Assembly: GCA_963649615.1 (NCBI GenBank)
Contig: CAVJIN010000025.1
Coordinates: 1-23,865 of the forward strand
Source of the DNA: UBA9732 sp963649615
Lineage (GTDB): Bacteria; Spirochaetota; Spirochaetia; Sphaerochaetales; Sphaerochaetaceae
Direction of reading: 5' to 3'
Length of the DNA: 23,865 nt
Position 1 is the first letter of the stretch, and each line of letters begins with the position of its first letter. Of this stretch, positions 15,618 to 23,323 are shown one piece after another. The translations under genes and the position numbers were made by a program. A model generated the notes under the pieces. That model worked only from the letters and a program-made list of their open reading frames with translations. It was not told the DNA's origin and made no database searches.

Positions 15618-16373
15618 ATGAATTTACTTGAAGGAAAAGTTGCTGTTGTAACGGGCTCTGGCAGAGGTATTGGTGAAGCAATAGTTAGACGCCTTGCTGA
15701 TTTTGGAGCAAGTGTTATCATTACTGATATTGATGAAAAACTTGCCAAGGGTGTAGCAGATGACTTGGTATCTAAAGGTTTCAAAGCATCTTATTTGGTA
15801 TTTGATGTTTCCGATTTTAGTCATTTAAAAGAAAAAGTTGCTGAAATCAAGAACATTTTTGGGCGTATTGATATTTGGGTGAATAATGCAGGTATTACGC
15901 AGGTCTCTCCTATAGATCAAATTACAGAACAAATGTGGGACAAGGTTCAGAATATTGACCTTAAGGCTGTTTTCTTCTGTACTCAAGCTGTTCTTGAAGT
16001 AATGAAAGAGCAGAATTATGGGAGACTTGTTCATATTTCTTCAATGGCTGGAAGAAGAGGTGGAAGGTCATCCTCTCCTAGCTATAGCAGTGCAAAGGCT
16101 GCAGTTATGAATCTTTCAAAATGTTTTGCCCTATATGGTGGAAAATATAATATTACATCCAATACAGTTTGTCCCGGACGTACAATCACTGAAATGGCAC
16201 AGGGGCTTAGTTGGCTTCATGATCCTAACGATGCCCCTGAGAAAACCATTCCTCTTGGAAGATTTGGAACTCCTCAAGACATTGCTAACGCTGTTGTTTT
16301 CTATGCTAGTGACCTTGCAAGTTATGTTACAGGAGACACCATGGATGTCAATGGTGGACTTTACATGAATTGA
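15618..16373 (+). CDS. Short-chain dehydrogenase/reductase (SDR), substrate unknown
   Basis: The 251-residue classical SDR has TGSGRGIG at residues 12-19, NNAG at 89-92, the active-site Ser near 142, and Tyr156 with Lys160 (YSSAK). Asp37 after the second beta strand suggests NAD(H) rather than NADPH. The C-terminal segment TGDTMDVNGGLYMN is typical. The start is ATG 15618 after GAGGAGG (15606-15612), 10 bases past the E3 stop; a longer reading frame from 15573 lies within the E3 gene. Beside an acetoin-type complex it could oxidise a diol or sugar alcohol to the ketone precursor of the dehydrogenase substrate. It could equally act on another sugar alcohol taken up by the adjacent transporter. 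Confidence 0.9.
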   Translation: MNLLEGKVAVVTGSGRGIGEAIVRRLADFGASVIITDIDEKLAKGVADDLVSKGFKASYLVFDVSDFSHLKEKVAEIKNIFGRIDIWVNNAGITQVSPIDQITEQMWDKVQNIDLKAVFFCTQAVLEVMKEQNYGRLVHISSMAGRRGGRSSSPSYSSAKAAVMNLSKCFALYGGKYNITSNTVCPGRTITEMAQGLSWLHDPNDAPEKTIPLGRFGTPQDIANAVVFYASDLASYVTGDTMDVNGGLYMN

Positions 16374-16382
16374 TTCTGTTTA

Positions 16383-16408
16383 GAGGTTTCTGCATGTGCA
16401 GGAACCTC
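16383..16408 (+). other. RNA hairpin between the dehydrogenase and transporter genes
   Basis: Bases 16383-16393 (GAGGTTTCTGC) pair with 16398-16408 (GCAGGAACCTC), 11 base pairs with one G-T and a four-base loop ATGT. The downstream bases GCTATTTGATTTTTT give only a delayed T-tract, so it could be a leaky terminator or a processing/stability element. Its sequence resembles the hairpin at 21064-21093. Confidence 0.65.
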
Positions 16409-16446
16409 GCTATTTGATTTTTTACAAAACAAAAGGAGGAAATCTG

Positions 16447-17334
16447 GTGCAGGTAAATCAGTCACTTGTACAAAAAAAGAAAAGGAAAACGTTTTTACCT
16501 TACTTTTTTATTGCCCCCGCTCTAATTCTGTTTGGTCTTTTTACAATATATCCGTTTATCAAGACAATTGTTTTGTCTTTTACATTGACGGACAAATATG
16601 GTAATCCTCAAAAGTTTGTTGGCCTAAAGATGTGGAAAAGGGTTCTTTCAAGCAACGAATTCTGGAAAGTAATGGTTGTTACCTTGAAGGTTGCTGTAAT
16701 TAATCTTTTGGGAACCTTCTTTATTGCACTCTTTTTTGCTTTACTTTCAACAGAGCAAGTTAGAGGTGGCAAAATTTATCAGACAATGTATGCCCTTCCC
16801 ATGGCAATAGCTTCAGCTCCTGCAGCTGCAATATTTGTCTTTGTCTTTAGACAAAAAAATGGTCTGCTCAACAGTATTTTGGGAACACAAATTGCATGGC
16901 AACACACCTATCCGGCTGCGTTGTTTGTAGTTTGTTTTGTTACTATTTGGATGCACGTGGGCTCGAGTTTTATTTTCTTGCTTGTAGGATTTAGAAACGT
17001 TCCTGAAGAGCTTATAGAAAGTGCTGTTTTGGATGGAACAAACAAGTTCCAAAGAATAATTCATATTTTCCTTCCAATGGCTTCGCCTCAGATTTTCTTT
17101 GTCTTATTCTTGAATATTAACAGTGCATTTAAGAGCTTTGCACAGATTCGTTTGCTCACAAGTGGTGGACCTGTTAACTCTACAAAAACAATTGTCTATT
17201 ACATTTGGGAAAATGCACTAATCAATGGAAGATTCGAAACAGCTTGTATTCAGGCAATTTTCCTCTTCTTGCTGATTTTCTTTGTCACAAGAATTCAGTT
17301 CGCTCTTGAAAAGAAAATGGTTCATTATCAGTAG
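16447..17334 (+). CDS. ABC transporter permease, sugar/glycerol-phosphate type (UgpA/MalF-like)
   Basis: The 295-residue inner-membrane protein has six hydrophobic segments, the first at about residues 16-40. The cytoplasmic coupling loop ESAVLDGTNKFQRIIHIFLP (about residues 190-210) is the EAA motif that contacts the ATPase. Its family supplies one half of the channel for carbohydrate class 1 importers. The start is GTG 16447 after GGAGG (16435-16439); an in-frame GTG at 16396 lies in the loop of the upstream hairpin and has no ribosome site. It pairs with the next gene. No ATPase gene follows, so a shared MsmX/UgpC-type ATPase encoded elsewhere is expected. Confidence 0.93.
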   Translation: MQVNQSLVQKKKRKTFLPYFFIAPALILFGLFTIYPFIKTIVLSFTLTDKYGNPQKFVGLKMWKRVLSSNEFWKVMVVTLKVAVINLLGTFFIALFFALLSTEQVRGGKIYQTMYALPMAIASAPAAAIFVFVFRQKNGLLNSILGTQIAWQHTYPAALFVVCFVTIWMHVGSSFIFLLVGFRNVPEELIESAVLDGTNKFQRIIHIFLPMASPQIFFVLFLNINSAFKSFAQIRLLTSGGPVNSTKTIVYYIWENALINGRFETACIQAIFLFLLIFFVTRIQFALEKKMVHYQ

Positions 17335-17346
17335 GGAGGGAAGGTT

Positions 17347-18207
17347 GTGACTAATTCAGCTAGTAAATCTTTATTGAGTCCTAGAGCAATTAGAAGGACA
17401 AAGAGTGTAGTTTCTTATGTTATTAAGCTTTTACTTGGAATTATATTTGTTTCTCCTCTAATTATTGGATTGTTATTCTCAATTCATACAGAGAAAGAAC
17501 TTAGCCAAATTCCGTTGTATTTGTTTCCAAAGATTCCAACTTTAGAAAACTATGCAAAGGTTTTCACAGATGTTCCTATTTTCAGATATTTGTGGAACTC
17601 TCTTGTAACTTGTGTTGTGGCTATTGGATGCCAAGTTCTTTTTGGAAGTCTTGCAGCTTACGGCTTTGTTTTCTTTAATTTTAAAGGAAAGAAGTTTTTA
17701 TGGGCCCTAATCCTTGCCACTATGATGATTCCAGGCGAAGTTGTTGTTATAACGAACTACGTTACTGTGCAACAACTTAAGTTGGTAAACACCTATGCTG
17801 GTTTGTTTATAACTAGTCTCATTTCTGGAACTAGTATTTTTATGATGCGCCAGTATTACATGCAACTTCCTAAAGATTTCAGAGAAGCTGCAATTTTGGA
17901 TGGTTGTGGAGAACTTCAGTTTATGATGAAGATTTGTGTTCCACTTTCAGTTCCAACTATTGCTGCTTTGGCAATTTATCAGTTCATTCATATTTATAAT
18001 GCTTATTTCTGGCCTTTGTTGGTCACTAACAAGGACGTATGGAGAACTGTTCAAGTTGGTATTTCTTATCTTGTCACTGGAGATGTTGAAGAATATGGAA
18101 AAGTTATTGCAGCTGCAATGGTTGCTATGTTTCCATCTGTTGTGGCATATATCTTTGGCCAAGACTATATCATAAAAGGTATGGTTTCCGGTGGGGTCAA
18201 AGGTTGA
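17347..18207 (+). CDS. ABC transporter permease, sugar/glycerol-phosphate type (UgpE/MalG-like)
   Basis: The 286-residue second permease of the importer has six membrane segments, starting near residue 22. The EAA loop is REAAILDGCGELQFMMKICVP (about 178-198), followed by FIHIYNAYFWPLLV, as is common in MalG/UgpE proteins. It starts with GTG at 17347, 12 bases after the stop of the first permease, with GGGAGGG as a ribosome site. It is followed by a stable hairpin and then the binding-protein genes, the usual arrangement when binding protein is needed in excess over the membrane subunits. Confidence 0.93.
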   Translation: MTNSASKSLLSPRAIRRTKSVVSYVIKLLLGIIFVSPLIIGLLFSIHTEKELSQIPLYLFPKIPTLENYAKVFTDVPIFRYLWNSLVTCVVAIGCQVLFGSLAAYGFVFFNFKGKKFLWALILATMMIPGEVVVITNYVTVQQLKLVNTYAGLFITSLISGTSIFMMRQYYMQLPKDFREAAILDGCGELQFMMKICVPLSVPTIAALAIYQFIHIYNAYFWPLLVTNKDVWRTVQVGISYLVTGDVEEYGKVIAAAMVAMFPSVVAYIFGQDYIIKGMVSGGVKG

Positions 18208-18219
18208 TTGTGTGAATGT

Positions 18220-18242
18220 TCCGGAGGGAGGAGACCTCCGGA
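18220..18242 (+). other. Stable RNA hairpin between permease and binding-protein genes
   Basis: TCCGGAGG (18220-18227) pairs perfectly with CCTCCGGA (18235-18242) around a seven-base loop. It is followed by TCTAAAAAAA rather than a T-tract, so it is not an intrinsic terminator for the + strand. In the position between channel and binding-protein genes it probably blocks 3'-5' decay or marks a cleavage site, raising the level of the downstream transcript. Confidence 0.7.
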
Positions 18243-18270
18243 TCTAAAAAAATAAAAGGAGAAAACGAAA

Positions 18271-19641
18271 ATGAAAAGAGTAACAACCGTACTACTTATT
18301 CTCGCACTCGTACTTGGAACCCTGTTCGCAACTGGTACAACTGAGGCTCAAGTTGAAGAGACTAAACCAGAAGGAACCGTTGAAGTTGTTTGGTGGACTT
18401 TCCAGGGTAAGGCAAACGTTGCTTATTTCCAAACTATTATTGATGCTTTTAATGAAAGCCAGTCTGACTACCATGTAACAATTGAATATCAAGGTTCTCA
18501 GAATGAACTTATTGCAAAGCTTCAGTCAACAGCTCAGGAAGAACTTCCTGCAATGTTCCATATGGCTATTGAGAACATTGGTATGGCTATTTCTGCTGAC
18601 TACTGCACACCTCTTCAGGAATATGTTGATAAGGATAAAGAAGGTTGGCCAGAATTAGCAAATACCTATACTTCATTCTACAACGCTTCTTGTGATGGTG
18701 AAGGCAATTTGATTGGTTATCCTCATGGTGTTAGCTATCCTACAATTTATTACAATAAGGATATGCTTGCTGCTGCAGGAATTGATCCAGAATCACTTTC
18801 TTCTCTTCCTGGCGTACTTGCTGCATGTAGAAAACTTGTCAATGGTGGCTACTGCACATACGGTATTGGTTTCCACACAGATGCTGGTTACTATGTAAAC
18901 GCATCAATTGCTCGTGAAGGTGTTGTTGCATTTGATAACAGAGATGGTCTTGATGGCGATATTACAAAGTGTTTGTATCAGGATGGTGGAGAGGCTCAGG
19001 CAGCTCTTACAAACTATCTCTCATTCTACAAAGATCTCTATGCAGAGAATCTTGCAGTTCCATTTGGAGCTAACTACAGCTCAGAAATCATTCCTTTGAT
19101 TGCTGCTAATGACTGTGCAATGCTCTTTGGTGTTATTTCCATGACAACAAAGGTTCTCACAGCTGTTGACGGTAAGTTTGAGGTTGGCGTTGTTCCATGT
19201 CCTTCTGTAACTGAAAACGGAAAGAGAGAGGGTGAACCATCTGGTGGTACTTGGGCATTTGTTTGCAACAACGGTAAGAAGTGGGAAATGCAGGGTGCTT
19301 ATGAGTTCATCAAGTTTGCTTCAAAGGGCGAATGGGCAGGTTACTTTGCTTCAAAGACTGGATATCTTGCTCCAAGCTCAGATGCATACAACAGTGAAGT
19401 TTACCAGAACTATCTTACAAATATTTTCCCTGGTGTCATGACAGCTTATGAAAGTCTTGAAGCTTGTAAGGGTGAGGCTCTCATGCCTGTTTGCAGCATT
19501 TCTTCTTCAATTAAGTCTGCTGGAAAACTTGCTGTTGAGACTGTTTGTAATAACCCAACTGATGCAACTGTTCAGGCAGCTGTTAAAACAGCCTATGAAC
19601 AGATTCAGGACGCATTGGATCTTGCAAACATGAATATCTAA
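18271..19641 (+). CDS. ABC transporter substrate-binding protein 1 (UgpB-like)
   Basis: This 456-residue extracytoplasmic protein has a signal peptide (residues 1 to about 21, ending LFATG) with no lipobox cysteine, so it is likely a soluble periplasmic protein. The mature part opens with EVVWWTFQGKANVAYF and later has LPAMFHMAIENIG, GYPHGVSYPTIYYNKDM and KTGYLAPSSDAY. This pattern is seen in family 1 binding proteins such as UgpB (glycerol-3-phosphate). The ribosome site AAAGGAG precedes the start. It is followed 24 bases later by a close paralogue. Between them they share a 161-base segment with no difference (19288-19448 here). The ligand cannot be read from the sequence. Confidence 0.93.
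   Translation: MKRVTTVLLILALVLGTLFATGTTEAQVEETKPEGTVEVVWWTFQGKANVAYFQTIIDAFNESQSDYHVTIEYQGSQNELIAKLQSTAQEELPAMFHMAIENIGMAISADYCTPLQEYVDKDKEGWPELANTYTSFYNASCDGEGNLIGYPHGVSYPTIYYNKDMLAAAGIDPESLSSLPGVLAACRKLVNGGYCTYGIGFHTDAGYYVNASIAREGVVAFDNRDGLDGDITKCLYQDGGEAQAALTNYLSFYKDLYAENLAVPFGANYSSEIIPLIAANDCAMLFGVISMTTKVLTAVDGKFEVGVVPCPSVTENGKREGEPSGGTWAFVCNNGKKWEMQGAYEFIKFASKGEWAGYFASKTGYLAPSSDAYNSEVYQNYLTNIFPGVMTAYESLEACKGEALMPVCSISSSIKSAGKLAVETVCNNPTDATVQAAVKTAYEQIQDALDLANMNI
19288..19448 (+). repeat. Exact 161-base repeat, copy 1 (within binding protein 1)
   Basis: This stretch is identical base for base to 20689-20849, at an offset of 1401. The flanking parts of the two genes differ at many synonymous and non-synonymous positions. 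It encodes the segment from MQGAYEFIKF to MTA near the C-terminal third. The uniform identity points to recent gene conversion between the tandem copies. Confidence 0.95.
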
Positions 19642-19665
19642 TTTTTATGAACTAAGGATTATTTG

Positions 19666-21042
19666 ATGAAAAAAATAACAATTTTATTGCTTGTTTTAAT
19701 TTTTTCTTTTGGCTCTCTATTTGCAACAGGTGCCGCTGAAGCACAGACAACTGTTGAAGAGCAGAAACCAGAAGGAACCGTTGAAGTTGTTTGGTGGACA
19801 AACTTAGGAAAGGCTAACGTTTCTTATTTGCAAACCATTATTGATGCTTTTAATGAAAGTCAGTCAGACTATCATGTTACTATTGAGTATCAGGGTGGAA
19901 ATAATGAGTTGATTGCAAAGATGCAGTCCACAAATAAGGAAGGACTTCCTGCAATGTTCCATGGCTCAATTGAGAATATCGGAATGTACATGACTGCAGA
20001 CTATTGCAAGCCATTGCAGTACTTCCTAGACCAAGATGAAGAAGGCTGGCCAGAATTAGAGAATACCTATGCTTCCGTGTACAACGCTTCTTGCGATGGT
20101 GAAGGCAACTTGATTGGATATCCTACAGGTTATAGCTATCCAACAATTTACTACAACAAGGACATGTTTAAGGCTGCTGGAATTGACCCAGCTTCTCTTG
20201 CATCTCTTCCTGGAGTGCTTGCTGCATGTAGAACACTTGTAAATGGTGGCTATTGTAAGTATGGTATTGGCTTCCACAATTCCGCTGGATACTATCTTAG
20301 TGCTTCTATTGCACGTGAAGGTGTTATTGCATTTGATAATAGAGATGGCCTTGATGGTGAGATTACAAAATGTTTGTATCAGGACGGTGGAGAAGCTCAA
20401 GCAGCTATCACAAACTACTTGATGTTCTATAAAGATCTCTATGCAGAAAACCTTGCAGTTCCATTTGGTGCTAACTACAGCTCAGAAATCATTCCTTTGA
20501 TTGCTTCAAATGATTGTGCAATGCTTTTTGGTGTTATTTCTATGACAACAAAACTTTTGACTGCTGTTGATGGCAAGTTTGAAGTTGGTATTGTTCCATG
20601 CCCATCTGTAACAGAGAACGGCAAGCGTGAAGGTGAGCCATCTGGTGGTACATGGGTATTTGTATGCGATAACGGAAACAAATGGCAGATGCAGGGTGCT
20701 TATGAGTTCATCAAGTTTGCTTCAAAGGGCGAATGGGCAGGTTACTTTGCTTCAAAGACTGGATATCTTGCTCCAAGCTCAGATGCATACAACAGTGAAG
20801 TTTACCAGAACTATCTTACAAATATTTTCCCTGGTGTCATGACAGCTTACGAAAGTCTTGCGGCATGTAAGGGTCTGGCTCTAATGCCACTTTCTAGTGT
20901 TTCTTCTTCAATCAAGGATGCTGGAAAGGTTGCTGTTGAGACTGTTTGTAATAACCCAACTGAGGAAACTGTTTATGCTGCTGTTAAGACAGCATATGAA
21001 CAAATGCAAGATGCTCTTGACCTTGCAAACATGAATATCTAA
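19666..21042 (+). CDS. ABC transporter substrate-binding protein 2 (UgpB-like paralogue)
   Basis: The 458-residue paralogue of the preceding gene is about 85% identical by eye in the mature protein, with a diverged signal peptide (FGSLFATGAAEAQ) and no lipobox cysteine. Differences gather in the first half (for example WTNLGKANVSYL against WTFQGKANVAYF, and GYPTGYSYP against GYPHGVSYP), where much of the ligand pocket of such proteins lies. The start is ATG 19666; the TTG directly before it is unlikely. The ribosome site is weak (AAGGAT at 19654). The two proteins probably feed the same permeases with related but not identical ligands, or differ in affinity. Confidence 0.93.
   Translation: MKKITILLLVLIFSFGSLFATGAAEAQTTVEEQKPEGTVEVVWWTNLGKANVSYLQTIIDAFNESQSDYHVTIEYQGGNNELIAKMQSTNKEGLPAMFHGSIENIGMYMTADYCKPLQYFLDQDEEGWPELENTYASVYNASCDGEGNLIGYPTGYSYPTIYYNKDMFKAAGIDPASLASLPGVLAACRTLVNGGYCKYGIGFHNSAGYYLSASIAREGVIAFDNRDGLDGEITKCLYQDGGEAQAAITNYLMFYKDLYAENLAVPFGANYSSEIIPLIASNDCAMLFGVISMTTKLLTAVDGKFEVGIVPCPSVTENGKREGEPSGGTWVFVCDNGNKWQMQGAYEFIKFASKGEWAGYFASKTGYLAPSSDAYNSEVYQNYLTNIFPGVMTAYESLAACKGLALMPLSSVSSSIKDAGKVAVETVCNNPTEETVYAAVKTAYEQMQDALDLANMNI
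20689..20849 (+). repeat. Exact 161-base repeat, copy 2 (within binding protein 2)
   Basis: This is the second copy of the identical segment described at 19288-19448. The identity stops at codon positions with third-base changes on both sides (GAA/CAG before, TAT/TAC after). The edges are therefore sharp rather than reflecting protein constraint. Confidence 0.95.
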
Positions 21043-21063
21043 AAGTTATTGAAATCATATTAA

Positions 21064-21093
21064 GGAGGTTTTTGCAGTTTTGCAAAAACCTCC
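21064..21093 (+). other. Long perfect RNA hairpin after the binding-protein genes
   Basis: GGAGGTTTTTGCA (21064-21076) pairs perfectly over 13 bases with TGCAAAAACCTCC (21081-21093) around the loop GTTT. No T-tract follows (AAATGAGAG), so it is probably a 3' stabiliser or processing site rather than a full terminator. The 15 bases TTTTGCAAAAACCTC in its 3' part also occur at 20-34, and its stem resembles that of the hairpin at 16383. Confidence 0.75.
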
Positions 21094-21106
21094 AAATGAG
21101 AGTTTT

Positions 21107-22426
21107 ATGAAAAAAAGATTACTTGTTTTTTCAGTTGATGCTATGGTCAGAGAAGATGTAGATCAACTGCTCAAAAAGCCTAATTTTGGTTCTGTAATGA
21201 AAGATAGTTCACAAGTAACTCATATTCGAACCATATATCCATCTATTACTTATCCAGCTCATACAAGTATTGCAACTGGCTGTTATCCTAATAAACATGG
21301 GATTGTAAGTAATTTCTTGTTCTCTACAACAGATAAAGAGCAAAACTGGGTATGGTCGCATTCTAACGTAAAAGTGAAAGATATTTTTGATTATGCTAAA
21401 GTTGCTGGCTATACAACTGGTTGTGTTGGTTGGCCTGTGACAGGTTCGCACAAGAGTATTGATTATCTTGTAAATGAGTGTTGGATGCCACTTGAAGGTG
21501 ACACCCTTGAGTCTTGTTTCAGAAGGGAGGGCTCTTCTGAGGAGATGATTGAAATTATCAAGGCTAATGCTCATTTACTTCCTCCAACTTTTTATGATGG
21601 TGGAAGAGCAAACTTTATGGTTCAGCCTTATATTGATAACTTCCTTATTGGCTGTGCATGTGACACAATCAAGAAGTTTAAGCCAGAAGTTATGTTTGTT
21701 CATGATGGAATAATGGATGCAACAAGACATAAATATGGTGTTTTCAATGAAGAAGTTGATTCTGCATTGGATTTTGTAGACAAACAATTTGGTCTTTTGA
21801 TTGATGCTCTCAAGGAATCTGGTGTGTACGAGCAAACTAATATTGCGGTTGTAAGCGACCATGGACAAATTGAAACAAAGCGTATCATTAAACCTAATGT
21901 TTATTTGCGTGACCACGGTTTTATTCAGGCCGATGCTGATGGAAATGTTATTGATTGGAAAGCTTTTTGCCTATCTGATGCAATGAGTGATCTTGTTTAT
22001 CTTAAGGATCCTAATGATAAGGAAACTTATGATGCTGTTTATAAACTTTTGTCTGATATGGCAGAAGAGGGTATATACGGATTTACAGAAGTTGTTACTG
22101 CTCAAGAGATTGATAAGAGAGAACATTTGAATGGCGATTTCTCATTTGTTCTTGAATGCGATGGCTATACTTCCTTCAGTGATTCTGTAGTTAGACCTGT
22201 TCTCAAGCCTTACAACTACAAGGATTATAGGTTCTCAAGAGCAACACATGGATACAATCCAGACCTTGGACCTCAGCCGGTGATGAATGTTGTTGGCCCA
22301 GATTTTATGAAAAATGTTATTGTAGAACGTAGACCTATTGTTGATGAGGCACCAACGTTCGCAAAAGTGCTTGGTTTTGATATGCCAAGTGCTGATGGCA
22401 AACCCATTGAAGAATTTTTAAAATAA
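21107..22426 (+). CDS. Nucleotide pyrophosphatase/phosphodiesterase (ENPP-like, alkaline phosphatase superfamily)
   Basis: The 439-residue protein has the complete two-metal site of type I phosphodiesterases: Asp11 (FSVDAM), nucleophile Thr48 in YPSITYPAHTS, Asp204 and His208 (DATRH), Asp251-His252 (SDHG) and His381 (ATHGYNP). ATGCYPNKHGI after the nucleophile is also typical. Such enzymes hydrolyse phosphodiester or pyrophosphate bonds in nucleotides, glycerophosphodiesters or phosphonates. There is no signal peptide, so the protein should be cytoplasmic and act on imported material. The start is ATG 21107; an in-frame TTG at 21080 sits in the loop of the hairpin. The ribosome site is weak (GAGAG). 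It follows two UgpB-like binding proteins and precedes another phosphoesterase. Confidence 0.9.
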   Translation: MKKRLLVFSVDAMVREDVDQLLKKPNFGSVMKDSSQVTHIRTIYPSITYPAHTSIATGCYPNKHGIVSNFLFSTTDKEQNWVWSHSNVKVKDIFDYAKVAGYTTGCVGWPVTGSHKSIDYLVNECWMPLEGDTLESCFRREGSSEEMIEIIKANAHLLPPTFYDGGRANFMVQPYIDNFLIGCACDTIKKFKPEVMFVHDGIMDATRHKYGVFNEEVDSALDFVDKQFGLLIDALKESGVYEQTNIAVVSDHGQIETKRIIKPNVYLRDHGFIQADADGNVIDWKAFCLSDAMSDLVYLKDPNDKETYDAVYKLLSDMAEEGIYGFTEVVTAQEIDKREHLNGDFSFVLECDGYTSFSDSVVRPVLKPYNYKDYRFSRATHGYNPDLGPQPVMNVVGPDFMKNVIVERRPIVDEAPTFAKVLGFDMPSADGKPIEEFLK

Positions 22427-22433
22427 TCGCTTT

Positions 22434-23294
22434 ATGGATACTTGTACTGATGTTTGTTTAGATCATGATTATCTGAAATTTGTTCTTGTTTCTGATATCC
22501 ATCTTATTCATGATGGCGATGGAGAAGGGCTCTCAAGAAAGTTCACTGCTAACAAGAAACTTCCAACCACCCTTGAACTCTTCTCCAAGATTGTAAACGA
22601 TGAAATTAAGCCCGATTTTGTTGTTGATTTAGGTGACAGAATTATTGATTTGAACAAAGAATATGATATTGAACATACGCTACAAGTATTTCAAGCTGTT
22701 GATGGTAGCGTGAATTGCCCAGTTTTCCATGTTGATGGCAATCACGATATCATCAACCTTTCTAAAGAAGAGCTCTCTGAGTTTCTTCACAATCCCATGC
22801 TTCCTTATTCTACTATATATAATGGATGGAAGTTAATCTTTATTGATTCTCATGACCCCATGATAAATAAATGTGGTGGCCAGTTATCTGAGAGCCAACT
22901 TCAATGGCTTTCTAATGAGATGAACTGTGATAATCTTCCCAAGATTGTTTTTAGTCATCATCCACTTAACCAGCATTATGTTGATAGAAACTTATGTATT
23001 CCAGCCAAGTTCTATCCGCTTATGATATTACAGAATAAAGAAGAGGTTAAATCTATTTTAGAGCATGGAAAAAACTTTGTAGCCCATGCCTCAGGACATC
23101 TACATTTTTGGGGTCTTAGATCTACTGAAAATGGTACTTATATTGTCAATCCTCCGCTTTCAGTTTTGTATCCTAATAATGAAAGCACTCCAGGATATTT
23201 TATGGAAGTCTATGCTTGGAAAGATGGAAGAGTTGATTGCCTTGTCCATTCTGTAAACCCAAGAAGAGTTGAAGGCAGTTTTAGTAATAGATAG
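22434..23294 (+). CDS. Calcineurin-like metallophosphoesterase (Icc/GpdQ-like)
   Basis: This 286-residue cytoplasmic enzyme has the five metallophosphoesterase blocks in order: SDIH (Asp21, His23), GDR (Asp68, replacing the commoner GDLxD), GNHD (Asn103, His104), SHHP (His175) and GHLH (His222, His224). The general layout is that of class III cyclic-nucleotide phosphodiesterases and glycerophosphodiesterases. The start at 22434 is seven bases past the preceding stop and has no ribosome site, so translation probably depends on coupling. A role next to the ENPP-like enzyme could be a second hydrolysis step or a different phosphodiester bond. The substrate is not identifiable. Confidence 0.9.
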   Translation: MDTCTDVCLDHDYLKFVLVSDIHLIHDGDGEGLSRKFTANKKLPTTLELFSKIVNDEIKPDFVVDLGDRIIDLNKEYDIEHTLQVFQAVDGSVNCPVFHVDGNHDIINLSKEELSEFLHNPMLPYSTIYNGWKLIFIDSHDPMINKCGGQLSESQLQWLSNEMNCDNLPKIVFSHHPLNQHYVDRNLCIPAKFYPLMILQNKEEVKSILEHGKNFVAHASGHLHFWGLRSTENGTYIVNPPLSVLYPNNESTPGYFMEVYAWKDGRVDCLVHSVNPRRVEGSFSNR

Positions 23295-23323
23295 CTGTGC
23301 TTTTTTTGTAAAAGGAGTTTTTT

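Noticed and set aside
16396..16446. GTG start 17 codons upstream for the first permease
   Set aside because: It is inside the hairpin loop with no ribosome site, and the added residues do not resemble permease N-termini. GTG 16447 follows AAAAGGAGG.
18220..18242. Intrinsic terminator after the permeases
   Set aside because: The stem is strong but A residues, not T residues, follow on the + strand. The binding-protein genes continue in the same direction.
18271..21042. Assembly artefact as the sole cause of the binding-protein duplication
   Set aside because: The two copies differ throughout at DNA and protein level, including their signal peptides, so the duplication is real. Only the 161-base tract needs read-level confirmation.
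21080..21106. TTG start for the ENPP-like enzyme
   Set aside because: It is within the loop and 3' arm of the 13-bp hairpin. ATG 21107 places the catalytic Asp at residue 11, as usual for the family.
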